From NCBI GenBank assembly GCA_028564925.1, contig CM053029.1:192754940-192818939 (forward strand): DNA of 64,000 nt, in the 5' to 3' direction. Shown one piece after another: positions 21,428-31,589 of this stretch (within the stretch, counting starts at the first letter, position 1; the number at the start of each line of letters is the position of its first letter). Source of the DNA: Lithobates sylvaticus. Its lineage: Eukaryota; Chordata; Amphibia; Anura; Ranidae. The notes below the pieces were generated by a model. That model had not been told where the DNA came from and ran no database searches. It saw nothing but the letters and a program-made list of their open reading frames with translations. The position numbers were made by a program, and so were the translations under genes.

Positions 21428-24370
21428 CTATTCCTGCACCATGTATATCAGACGCTGGCGATGGTTGCTGGAACCGATCATACCTTGGGGCTGCGGACTA
21501 AAAAATTGTCTAAACGTATCGGTCAGATGTCCACCTTCCCCACCGCTCCTTCTGCTACTGACCGAAGCCTCAGCAACTCGTCGCCCAGGACCAGGAGTTT
21601 GTAGCCTCCCAGTTTCTGGGAACGCGTTGCACAGACCTTTCTGCAAGGCCTCCCTGAGATGTCTCATCCTCTGCTCCCTCTGCGACGGCAAGATAAGGTC
21701 CGCAACCTTACCCTTGTACCGCGGATCAAGGAGAGTGGCCAGCCAGTAATGGTCCCTCTCCTTGATCCGAAGAACACGAGGATCCTTCCGCAGGCTTTGC
21801 AGGATCAGGGAGGCCATGCAGCGTAGGTTAGCTGAGGCATTCGGTCCGGAGTCTTCTGGGTCACTGAGGATGACATGATCGCCAGCCACCTCCTCCCAGC
21901 CACGTACAAGTCCACTGGTTTGTTGGGACTGTACATCATCCCTAAAAGACTGCTTCTGCTGATGCTGAGTGCCAGGCTCCACCTCCATGCTCACACAATC
22001 CTCCTCCTCCTCCTCCTCCTCCTCCTCATCCTCTTCCTGTGTGATGGGTGGGACAGAAGGAACACTGTCCGGATAAAGGGGGCCTTGAGAGGCAAGGAAG
22101 TCCTCCTCTTCCTGCCTCTGTTCTGCCTCAAGTGCCCTGTCCATTATCCCACGCAGCGTATGCTCCAACAGGTGGACAAGAGGGACAGTGTCACTGATGC
22201 ATGCACTGTCACTGCTCACCATCCTCGTGGCCTCCTCAAATGGTGAGAGGACAGTGCATGCATCCCTGATCATGCTCCACTGACGTGGGGAAAAAAAAAC
22301 AAGCTCCCCTGACCCTGTCCTGGTGCCATAGTCGCAAAGGTACTCATTGATGGCCCTCTGCTGCATGTGCAGTCGCTGCAGCATGGCCAACGTTGAGTTC
22401 CACCTGGTGGGCATGTCACATATTAGGCGGTTCTTGGGCAGGTTCAGCTCCTTTTGCAGCACAGTCAGCCGAGCACTGGCATTATAAGATCGGCGGAAAT
22501 GCACACAGACTTTCCTGGCCTGCCTCAGGACATCCTGTAAGCCTGGGAACCTGCCCAAGAACCGCTGCACCACCAGGTTGAGGACGTGAGCCATGCAGGG
22601 CACATGGGTGAGCTGCCCCTGTCGCAGGGCGGAGAGGAGGTTGGTGCCATTGTCAGAAACGACCATTCCTGGCTTAAGCTGACGTGGCGTCAACCACCTC
22701 TCGGCCTGCCCCTGCAGAGCTGCCAGAACCTCTGGCCCAGTGTGGCTCCTGTCCCCCAAACACACCAGCGCAAGCACGGCATGGCATCTTTTTGCCTGCG
22801 TACTTGCGTAGCCCCTTGTACGCCTACGGAGCACCGCTGGTTCCAAGGACAGAGCACTGGAGGAAGAAGAAGAGGAGGGGGTGGAGGAGAGAGGTGTGTC
22901 ACAACCAGTAGCAGTAGTAGCGTTTTGGAGGCGTGGTGGCGGAACAACCTCCAACACTACTGCACCTTGTCCTGCATCCCTCCCAGCTGCCAATAGAGTG
23001 ACCCAATGGGCCGTGAAAGAAAGGTACCGTCCCTGTCCATGCCTGCTGGACCATGAGTCAGCGGTAATATGCACCTTACCGCTGACCGCCCTGTCCAGCG
23101 AGGCATGGACATTGCCCTCCACATGCCGGTAGAGAGACGGAATCGCCTTCCGTGAGAAAAAGTGGCGTTTGGGAACCTGCCACTGAGGAACCGCACATTG
23201 AACAAACTCACGGAAGGGGGCCGAGTCTACCAACTGAAAAGGCAGCAGTTGAAGTGCTAGCAATTTAGCCAAGCTAGCATTCAACCGCTGGGCATGTGGA
23301 TGGCTGGGAGTGTACTTCTTTCTACGGTCCAGCAGCTGGGGCAGGGAAATTTGCCTGCTGCAATCGGACGTCGGTGTACTGCAAGTACTTGGTTGTGACA
23401 CACCTAATTCTACACCTTCAGTCCTCTCAGAGCAGCTTTCAGAGAGGACTGAAGGTGTAGTGGGGATGGAGATCCCAGCTGATGAGGAGCAAGGAGAGGT
23501 CCGCTTAGTTCTTTGGTGTGGGTCTTTTATGTGTGCCTGCCAACGAGCTGCATGGCAGGTCGACATATGTCTGGTCATGCTTGTGGTGCCCAAGCGGCTG
23601 ATGTTTTGGCCACGCGAGATACGCTTGAGACAAATATTGCAAATAGCAGTGGTGCGATCTGATGCACTCGTCTCAAAAAAGGCCCACACCAAAGAACTTT
23701 TCTGATAACGTGCAGAGGCAGCGCCCTGCACAGGCGGAGCTCTGCGGTGTTGTACAGTTGCTGTGCTGGCCTCTACCTGGCCTCCAGGGGGCATCCTGCC
23801 TCGTTGGACATGTGACGCCGCATCCTCCTCCTCCTCGTCCTCCTCCTCATCCTCTCTCCCTTCAGGCACCCACGTGGAGTCAGTGACCTCATCATCCCCT
23901 CCCTCTTCACCACTAGAGCAAACCTGGCAGTAAGCTGCAGCTGGTGGAACAGTACTGCCAGATTCCTCAAGCTGGGTATCATCATCCGAGCCTTCGAATC
24001 GTTGGGCATCCTCCTGGAGCATGTACCCAACACTGTGCTCAAAGAGTTCGGGGGACTCCTCAGGAGGACATGGTGGGTCTAGGGAAGGGGTGGCTGATGA
24101 TGCTCTGCCAGTACCCTGAGCCTGGGTGAGAGAGGATGAGGAGGATGAGGAGGGCTTGGTCATCCATTCTACCAAGCCTTCAGCATGATGCGGCTCCACA
24201 TGTCCAGCTGCCGAAAACAAAGACGCGCATGTCCCATGGCCACGTGCTGATGACGATGCACGACCACGTCCACGGCCACGGCCACGGCCACGTCCACTAG
24301 AAACAGAGCCTGCCTGCCCTATGTTCTTGGCTCTGCACGCTCTGCCTCCCCTTGGCGGTCTTCCAGCCAT
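21428..24370 (-). CDS. hAT transposase with BED zinc finger (980-residue part)
   Basis: This encodes the DNA-cutting and joining enzyme of hAT-1. The ATG at 24370 has a good context (ACAATGG). Residues 25-40 are a GRGRGR basic run, 73-80 a serine run, and 170-185 an acidic run. A BED finger at about 222-275 has CNICLK and TRHMSTCH. The catalytic acids fit the hAT pattern: D near 437 (ITADSWSS), D near 570 (VVSDNGTN, followed by the PCMAH motif) and E near 712 (PFEEATRMV). RLICDMPTRWNST (about 650) and HYWLATLLDPRYKG (about 875) are family blocks. A TAG ends the frame after IYMVQE. The same frame continues with the dimerisation domain (21140-21427), so the natural protein is about 1075 residues. 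Otherwise the frame is uninterrupted, so the copy is young. Confidence 0.93.
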   Translation of the reverse strand: MAGRPPRGGRACRAKNIGQAGSVSSGRGRGRGRGRGRASSSARGHGTCASLFSAAGHVEPHHAEGLVEWMTKPSSSSSSSLTQAQGTGRASSATPSLDPPCPPEESPELFEHSVGYMLQEDAQRFEGSDDDTQLEESGSTVPPAAAYCQVCSSGEEGGDDEVTDSTWVPEGREDEEEDEEEEDAASHVQRGRMPPGGQVEASTATVQHRRAPPVQGAASARYQKSSLVWAFFETSASDRTTAICNICLKRISRGQNISRLGTTSMTRHMSTCHAARWQAHIKDPHQRTKRTSPCSSSAGISIPTTPSVLSESCSERTEGVELGVSQPSTCSTPTSDCSRQISLPQLLDRRKKYTPSHPHAQRLNASLAKLLALQLLPFQLVDSAPFREFVQCAVPQWQVPKRHFFSRKAIPSLYRHVEGNVHASLDRAVSGKVHITADSWSSRHGQGRYLSFTAHWVTLLAAGRDAGQGAVVLEVVPPPRLQNATTATGCDTPLSSTPSSSSSSSALSLEPAVLRRRTRGYASTQAKRCHAVLALVCLGDRSHTGPEVLAALQGQAERWLTPRQLKPGMVVSDNGTNLLSALRQGQLTHVPCMAHVLNLVVQRFLGRFPGLQDVLRQARKVCVHFRRSYNASARLTVLQKELNLPKNRLICDMPTRWNSTLAMLQRLHMQQRAINEYLCDYGTRTGSGELVFFSPRQWSMIRDACTVLSPFEEATRMVSSDSACISDTVPLVHLLEHTLRGIMDRALEAEQRQEEEDFLASQGPLYPDSVPSVPPITQEEDEEEEEEEEEDCVSMEVEPGTQHQQKQSFRDDVQSQQTSGLVRGWEEVAGDHVILSDPEDSGPNASANLRCMASLILQSLRKDPRVLRIKERDHYWLATLLDPRYKGKVADLILPSQREQRMRHLREALQKGLCNAFPETGRLQTPGPGRRVAEASVSSRRSGGEGGHLTDTFRQFFSPQPQGMIGSSNHRQRLIYMVQE

Positions 24371-24379
24371 TGTAGTCGG

Positions 24380-27300
24380 TAGTCCTGTGGGTGCTGCTGA
24401 GAAGAATATATAGGAGCTCTGTGTGATGCCACTAACACACTAGAAGTCCTATGGGTGCTTCTGCAAAGAAAATAGAGGAGCTCTGTGTGATGCCACTAAC
24501 ACACTAGAAGTCCTGTGGGTGCTGCTGAGAAGAAAATATAGGAGCTCTGTGTGATGCCACTAACACACTAGAAGTCCTATGGGTGCTTCTGCAAAGAAAA
24601 TAGAGGAGCTCTGTGTGATGCCACTAACACACTAGAAGTCCTGTGGGTGCTGCTGAGAAGAAAATATAGGAGCTCTGTGTGATGCCACTAACACACTAGA
24701 AGTCCTGTGGGTGCTGCTGAGAAGAAAATATAGGAGCTCTGTGTGATGCCACTAACACACTAGAAGTCCTATGGGTGCTTCTGCAAAGAAAATAGAGGAG
24801 CACTGTGTGATGCCACTAACACACTAGAAGTCCTGTGGGTGCTTCTGCAAAGAAAATAGAGGAGCTCTGTGTGATGCCACTAACACACTAGAAGTCCTGT
24901 GGGTGCTGCTGAGAAGAAAATATAGGAGCTCTGTGTGATGCCACTAACACACTAGAAGTCCTATGGGTGCTTCTGCAAAGAAAATAGAGGAGCTCTGTGT
25001 GATGCCACTAACACACTCGAAGTCCTGTGGGTGCTGCTGAGAAGAAAATATAGGAGCTCTGTGTGATGCCACTAACACACTAGAAGTCCTATGGGTGCTT
25101 CTGCAAAGAAAATAGAGGAGCTCTGTGTGATGCCACTAACACACTAGAAGTCCTGTGGGTGCTGCTGAGAAGAAAATATAGGAGCTCTGTGTGATGCCAC
25201 TAACACACTAGAAGTCCTATGGGTGCTTCTGCAAAGAAAATAGAGGAGCTCTGTGTGATGCCACTAACACACTAGAAGTCCTGTGGGTGCTGCTTATAAG
25301 AAAATATAGGAGCTCTGTGTGATGCCACTAACACACTAGAAGTCCTGTGGGTGCTTCTGCAAAGAAAATAGAGGAGCTCTGTGTGATGCCACTAACACAC
25401 TAGAAGTCCTATAGGTGCTTCTGGGAAGAAAATATAGGTCTGTGTGATGGGACTAACACACTTCAAGTCCTATAGGTGCTTCTGGGAACAAAATATATGA
25501 TCTCTGTGTGATGGGACTAACACACTTCAAGTCCTATAGGTGCTTCTGGGAAGAAAATATAGGTCTGTGTGATGGGACTAACACACTTCAAGTCCTATAG
25601 GTGCTTCTGGGAACAAAATATATGATCTCTGTGTGATGGGACTAACACACTTCAAGTCCTATGGGTGCTTCTGGGAAGAAAATGTAGGTCTGTGTGATGG
25701 GACTAACACACTTCAAGTCCTATAGGTGCCTCTGGGAACAAAATATATGATCTCTGTGTGATGGGACTAACACACTTCAAGTCCTATAGGTGCTTCTGGG
25801 AAGAAAATATAGGTCTGTGTGATGGTACTAACACACTTCAAGTCCTTTAGGTGCTTCTGGGAACAAAATATATGATCTCTGTGTGATGGGACTAACACAC
25901 TTCAAGTCCTATAGGTGCTTCTGGGAAGAAAATATAGGTCTGTGTGATGGGACTAACACACTTCAAGTCCTATAGGTGCTTCTGGGAACAAAATATATGA
26001 TCTCTGTGTGATGGGACTAACACACTTCAAGTCCTATAGGTGCTTCTGGGAACAAAATATATGATCTCTGTGTGATGGGACTAACACACTTCAAGTCCTA
26101 TAGGTGCTTCTGGGAAGAAAATATAGGTCTGTGTGATGGGACTAACACACTTCAAGTCCTATAGGTGCTTCTGGGAACAAAATATAGGATCTCTGTGTGA
26201 TGGGACTAACACACTTCAAGTCCTATAGGTGCTTCTGGGAAGAAAATGTAGGTCTGTGTGATGGGACTAACGCACCTCAAGTCCTATAGGTGCCTCTGGG
26301 AACAAAATATATGATCTCTGTGTGATGGGACTAACACACTTCAAGTCCTATAGGTGCTTCTGGGAAGAAAATATAGGTCTGTGTGATGGGACTAACACAC
26401 TTCAAGTCCTATAGGTGCTTCTGGGAACAAAATATATGATCTCTGTGTGATGGGACTAACACACTTCAAGTCCTATGGGTGCTTCTGGGAAGAAAATGTA
26501 GGTCTGTGTGATGGGACTAACACACTTCAAGTCCTATGGGTGCCTCTGGGAACAAAATATATGATCTCTGTGTGATGGGACTAACACACTTCAAGTCCTA
26601 TAGGTGCTTCTGGGAAGAAAATATAGGTCTGTGTGATGGGACTAACACACTTCAAGTCCTATAGGTGCTTCTGGGAACAAAATATATGATCTCTGTGTGA
26701 TGGGACTAACACACTTCAAGTCCTATAGGTGCTTCTGGGAACAAAATATATGATCTCTGTGTGATGGGACTAACACACTTCAAGTCCTATAGGTGCTTCT
26801 GGGAAGAAAATATAGGTCTGTGTGATGGGACTAACACACTTCAAGTCCTATAGGTGCTTCTGGGAACAAAATATATGATCTCTGTGTGATGGGACTAACA
26901 CACTTCAAGTCCTATAGGTGCTTCTGGGAAGAAAATATATGATCTCTGTGTGATGGGACTAACACACTTCAAGTCCTATAGGTGCTTCTGGGAAGAAAAT
27001 ATAGGTCTGTGTGATGGGACTAACACACTTCAAGTCCTATAGGTGCTTCTGGGAACAAAATATAGGATCTCTGTGTGATGGGACTAACACACTTCAAGTC
27101 CTATAGGTGCTTCTGGGAAGAAAATGTAGGTCTGTGTGATAGGACTAACACACCTCAAGTCCTATAGGTGCCTCTGGGAACAAAATATATGATCTCTGTG
27201 TGATGGGACTAACACACTTCAAGTCCTATAGGTGCTTCTGGGAAGAAAATATAGGTCTGTGTGATGGGACTAACACACTTCAAGTCCTATAGGTGCTTCT

Positions 27301-28497
27301 GGGAACAAAATATATGATCTCTGTGTGATGGGACTAACACACTTCAAGTCCTATGGGTGCTTCTGGGAAGAAAATGTAGGTCTGTGTGATGGGACTAACA
27401 CACTTCAAGTCCTATAGGTGCCTCTGGGAACAAAATATATGTTCTCTGTGTGATGGGACTAACACACTTCAAGTCCTATAGGTGCTTCTGGGAAGAAAAT
27501 ATAGGTCTGTGTGATGGGACTAACACACTTCAAGTCCTATAGGTGCTTCTGGGAACAAAATATATGATCTCTGTGTGATGGGACTAACACACTTCAAGTC
27601 CTATAGGTGCTTCTGGGAACAAAATATATGATCTCTGTGTGATGGGACTAACACACTTCAAGTCCTATAGGTGCTTCTGGGAAGAAAATATAGGTCTGTG
27701 TGATGGGACTAACACACTTCAAGTCCTATAGGTGATTCTGGGAACAAAATATATGATCTCTGTGTGATGGGACTAACACACTTCAAGTCCTATAGGTGCT
27801 TCTGGGAACAAAATATATGATCTCTGTGTGATGGGACTAACACACTTCAAGTCCTATAGGTGCTTCTGGGAAGAAAATATAGGTCTGTGTGATGGGACTA
27901 ACACACTTCAAGTCCTATAGGTGCTTCTGGGAACAAAATATAGGATCTCTGTGTGATGGGACTAACACACTTCAAGTCCTATAGGTGCTTCTGGGAACAA
28001 AAATATATGATCTCTGTGTGATGGGACTAACACACTTCAAGTCCTATAGGTGCTTCTGGGAACAAAATATATGATATCTGTGTGATGGGACTAACACACT
28101 TCAAGTCCTATAGGTGCTTCTGGGAAGAAAATATAGGAGCTCTGCCTGCCTGCCACGAACACACTACAAGTCCTATAGGTGCTTCTGGGAACAAAATATA
28201 GGAGCTCTGCCTGCCTGCCACGAACACACTACAAGTCCTATAGGTGCTTCTGGGAACAAAATATAGGAGCTCTGCCTGCCTGCCACAAACACACTACAAG
28301 TCCTATAGGTGCTTCTGGGAACAAAATATAGGAGCTCTGCCTGCCTGCCACGAACACACTACAAGTCCTATAGGTGCTTCTGGGAACAAAATATAGGAGC
28401 TCTGCCTGCCTGCCACGAACACACTACAAGTCCTATAGGTGCTTCTGGGAACAAAATATAGGAGCTCTGCCTGCCTGCCACGAACACACTACAAGCC
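24380..28497. repeat. 4.1-kb tandem array, 61-64-bp units, in the hAT-1 leader
   Basis: About 65 units run from just upstream of the transposase ATG to 28497. There are three blocks: 24380-25430 with GATGCCACTAACACACTAGA; 25430-28130 with GATGGGACTAACACACTTCA; and 28135-28497 with CTGCCTGCCACGAACACACT. In the middle block 61-bp units (ending AAGAAAATATAGGT) often alternate with 64-bp units (ending AACAAAATATATGATCT), giving a dimer of about 125 bp. The array lies between the presumed promoter and the start codon, so it would be transcribed as leader or spliced out. Confidence 0.93.
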
Positions 28498-28650
28498 CCT
28501 CTTTCTAAATCAATCTTTCTAAATGAATCTATCTAACTCAATCTCTCTAAGTAAATCTCTCTAACTAACTAAATCCAGCAGAGTGTCACAGAACTATCCT
28601 GCTCTATCTACGCCGGAACAGCATGTGACCGGCGCAGACGGCGTGGCGGC

Positions 28651-28658
28651 CTTTTATA
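28651..28658 (-). promoter_or_regulatory. TATA box of the hAT-1 transposase
   Basis: The minus strand reads CCTATAAAAGGCC here, a near-ideal TATA box. Upstream on the same strand are four CCAAT boxes in both orientations (about 28692, 28718, 28751 and 28786). Transcription would start at about 28620 and head toward the ATG at 24370. The role is inferred from position and sequence. Confidence 0.6.
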
Positions 28659-28689
28659 GGGGGGGGCGTGTACTAAAGCCCCTGAGCTG

Positions 28690-28953
28690 TAATTGGCTAC
28701 AGGCGTCCTGCCTGTAGCCAATTATGGCTCTTCGAGTTTCCGGCGCTGTGATTGGCCAAGCATGCGGGGTCACAGTGCATGCTTGGCCAATCATCAGCCA
28801 GCAATGCACTGCGCCGGCCGCGCCGGCCGCAATGCATTGCGGGGCCGCTCGCATCACACGAACGTGATGCGAGCGGCCAAAATAGTTCTGGGCTCGCCGA
28901 GCGAGCGAACACCCGGTGCTCGATGCGAACATGGGTTCGCATCGAGCACCGGG
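28690..28953. repeat. five consecutive long hairpins at the hAT-1 5' end
   Basis: Five inverted repeats follow one another: 28690-28724 (14-bp arms, TAATTGGCTACAGG), 28749-28793 (16-bp arms, TGATTGGCCAAGCATG), 28801-28840 (near-perfect, GCAATGCA-TGCG core), 28843-28878 (15-bp arms, GGCCGCTCGCATCAC) and 28912-28953 (19-bp arms, CCCGGTGCTCGATGCGAAC). The first two carry CCAAT boxes in both arms. The last touches the terminal repeat. They may be transposase sites, promoter elements or both. Confidence 0.9.
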
Positions 28954-29639
28954 CCCATCCCTATTTACTAATTAGGTGACTTCTGAAAGCAATTGGGTCC
29001 ACTAGATTTTAGTTAGGGGTATCAGAGTAAAGGGGGCTGAATACAAATGCACGCCACACTTTTCAGATATTTATTTGTAAAAAAAATTGAAAACCATTTA
29101 TCATTTTCCTTCCACTTCACAATTATGTGCCAATTTATGTTGGTCTATCACATAAAATCCCAATAAAATACATTTACGTTTTTGGTTGTAACATGACAAA
29201 ATGTGGAAAATTTCAAGGGGTATGAATACTTTTTCAATGCACTGTATGTACATGTGTGAATTAAGCTTTAACCTTTCTATATCCTTAACTAAATAGAATA
29301 ATGGGACCACTTGACAACCGCCCATAGCCAAAAAACGGCTGCAGGGTGGTCGGATAACTCTGGGAAGGCGTACTATGGCGTCCTCCCAGAATAGCACCCC
29401 CTGGGGCGTGCACCCAAGAATATCTGTGACCACGGATCATAGTATAGGGTCGATAGTAGCAGCCCTTTACCACGTGATCGCTCCGTCAAATGACGAGGCG
29501 ATCACTTGTAAGAAAGCTGGCGCATGCCCGGTTCATCTCTCCCCTCTCTCTGTACCGATCGGTACAGTGTGAGAGGAGAGGGGGAGAGATTGGTTGCAAC
29601 AGCGCTGTGGACTGGATCTGTAGTGCCCACAGCGCTCTG

Positions 29640-30233
29640 TGCCCATTCCAGCCTCATCCATCCATGCTCAGCCATGCCATCCATACTCACAGCCATCCAT
29701 ACTCATCCATCCATCCATCCTCAGCCATCCATGCTCAGCCATCTATTCATACTCAGCCATCCATCCATGCTCAGCCATGCCATCCATGCTCAGCCATGCC
29801 ATCCATACTCAGCCATGCCATCCATATTTAGCCACCCATCCATGCTCAGTCATCCCATCCATACCATCCATACTCATCCATGGCATCCATACTCAGCCAT
29901 GCCATCCATACTCATCCATCCATCCATGCTTAGCCATCCCATCCATGCTCAGCCATGCCATCTATACTCAGCCATGCCATCCATGCTCATCCATCCATCC
30001 ATGCTCAGCCATTCCATCTATACTCAGCCATCCCATCCATACTCAGCCATCCCCATCCATACTGAGCCATCCTCATCCATACTCAGCCCTCCTCATCCAT
30101 ACTCAGCCATCCCCATCCATGCTCATCCATACTCAGCCATCCCCACCCATGCTCAGCCATCCCCACCCATGCTCAGCCATCCCCAACCACCCTCAACCAT
30201 CCCCAACCACAGCTCATCCATCTACATGGCTTC
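29640..30233. repeat. minisatellite of CCATCCATGCTCAG type
   Basis: Variable units of 14-20 bp built from CATCCATACTCAGCCATGC run for about 590 bp. A short piece with the same motif (CCATGGCTCAGCC) lies at 38770-38830, on the other side of the LINE insertion. Long plus-strand frames here are repeat products. Confidence 0.9.
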
Positions 30234-30324
30234 ATTCCTCACATGACTGGGCTATTGATATTCTGGCTATGCACTGTTTCGGAGAGACAGGGTAAAAAGG
30301 AAAGGTGGCGGGGTCTGTCTCTAT

Positions 30325-31575
30325 GTGAGAAGTGATCTCAAAACGAGTGAGAAAGAGTACCTGGTTGATGGAGAGTGTGATGAGTCTGAAGCATTATGGA
30401 TGGAACTGCATATAGATGTGCGTAGTTTAAAGTTAATCATTGGAGTTTGTTATAGACCACCCAATGTTAAGGAGGAGGGGGAGACTCAGCTCCTTGCACA
30501 GATGAAAAGGGCTGCAAGAGTTGGGAAGGTGATAATAATGAGGTATTTTAACTACCCAGAAATTGACTGGAGTAATGGCACTGCTTGGACAGTTAAAGGG
30601 TAAAAAATTGTAAACCTATTACAGGACAATTTTATAGTCCAGTTTATTGAGGTCCCAACTAGGAATCTCAAACCATGCAGAGCTTATTACTAATGTTCAT
30701 ATAAAGGAACATCTTGGTAGCAGTGACCATAACATGATTATTTAATTTGATGTTAGCTGTAAGCAAAAATGCATACGGGAAAGATAAAAACACTTAACTT
30801 CAAGAGAGCAAATTTTCCAAGGATAAGGGCTGCTCTCCAGGACTTAGACTAGGAGGGAATATTGGCATCAATGGGTACAGAACAGAAATGGGAATTCTTC
30901 AAAGTTACTGTTTGTGAACTCACTGCAAAGTATATTCCCATGGGCAATACATTTAAAAGGCTACAAATAAAACCTATGTGGCTCAAGCTATAAACAATAA
31001 GAAAAGTGTTTTTAAAAAATATAAAAATGAAGGAACGTAAAGACTCAAAACGAACGACAGATTGCAAAAGATAGTAGGACAAACCCCCAAAAATTCTTCA
31101 ACTATATTAATAGTAAAAAGGTCAGGTCTGAGCATGTGGACCCTTTACAAAATAATCTAGAGTGGGTGACTGGGGACAAAGAGAAGGCAAATTTATTAAA
31201 TACTTTCTTTAGTTCTGTGTATACAAAGGAGCATGGGGGAGCTCATGTTCATAATGGGGGTGGTAGTGACTCAGCCCCAAATGATCCACAATGGCTCAAA
31301 AGGGGTATGGTCCAGAAATATTTAGACAGAAAAAAGGTGGATAAAGCACCTGGACCAGATGGCATCCACCCTCAGATCCTAACCATCTAATTTTTAGGGA
31401 CTCATTAATCACAGGAATAGTACCACTGGATTGGCGTAGGGCCAATGTGGTGCCTATATTTAAAAAAATAACAAAGTCTTTACCAAGTAACTATAGACCT
31501 GTTAGTTTAACTTCTATAGTCGGGAAGATACTGGAGAGTTTAATAAAAGACCACATAGATGAGTTCTTGCTGTAA
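30325..31575 (+). pseudogene. LINE endonuclease and N-terminal reverse transcriptase
   Basis: The frame at 30325-30603 reads SDLKTSEKEYLVDG, then LIIGVCYRPPN and VGKVIIMRYFNYPEIDW, an APE-type endonuclease. The usual catalytic block is GDFN; here it is RYFN, so the aspartate is lost. The frame at 31136-31390 contains LLNTFFSSVYTKE and KVDKAPGPDGIHPQILTI, the start of the reverse transcriptase. After a stop, PLDWRRANVVPIFKK-type and NYRPVSLTSIVGKILESL-type sequence follows up to 31574. Stops and shifts separate the pieces. Confidence 0.75.
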
Positions 31576-31589
31576 AAAAAAAAATATAT

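Larger units (their letters stand above)
18776..28963 (-). mobile_element. hAT-1: 10.2-kb hAT transposon, nearly intact
   Basis: A perfect 8-bp target duplication, TTTACTAA, lies at 18768-18775 and 28964-28971. The element begins TAGGGATGAGCCG and, read inward from the right, TAGGGATGGGCCCG. It carries a BED-finger hAT transposase on the minus strand (21140-24370), two 3' tandem arrays, a 4.1-kb 5' array and a hairpin-rich promoter end. The length is several times that of ordinary hAT elements, mainly because of the arrays. Its left 500 bp or so is shared with the short elements at 46148, 49302 and 62793. It sits inside a Tc1 element. Confidence 0.93.
16835..29244 (-). mobile_element. Tc1-like transposon split by two large inserts
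   Basis: The left end CAGTGCCTTGAAAAAGTATT at 16835 pairs with the right end, which reads inward as CAGTGCATTGAAAAAGTATT from 29244. Each is flanked by TA (16833-16834 and 29245-29246). Removing the inserts at 17792-18606 and 18776-28963 with their duplications leaves about 1.39 kb, a normal Tc1 length. The transposase lies on the minus strand. Confidence 0.9.

Noticed and set aside
24380-28497. Possible CRISPR-like array (regular repeats of about 62 bp)
   Set aside because: Units abut without unique spacers and the context is a eukaryotic transposon; it is an ordinary tandem array.
29524-30295. Open frames of 218-240 residues with HPCSAMPS-type repeats
   Set aside because: They translate a CCATCCATGCTCAG minisatellite, with similar frames in parallel.
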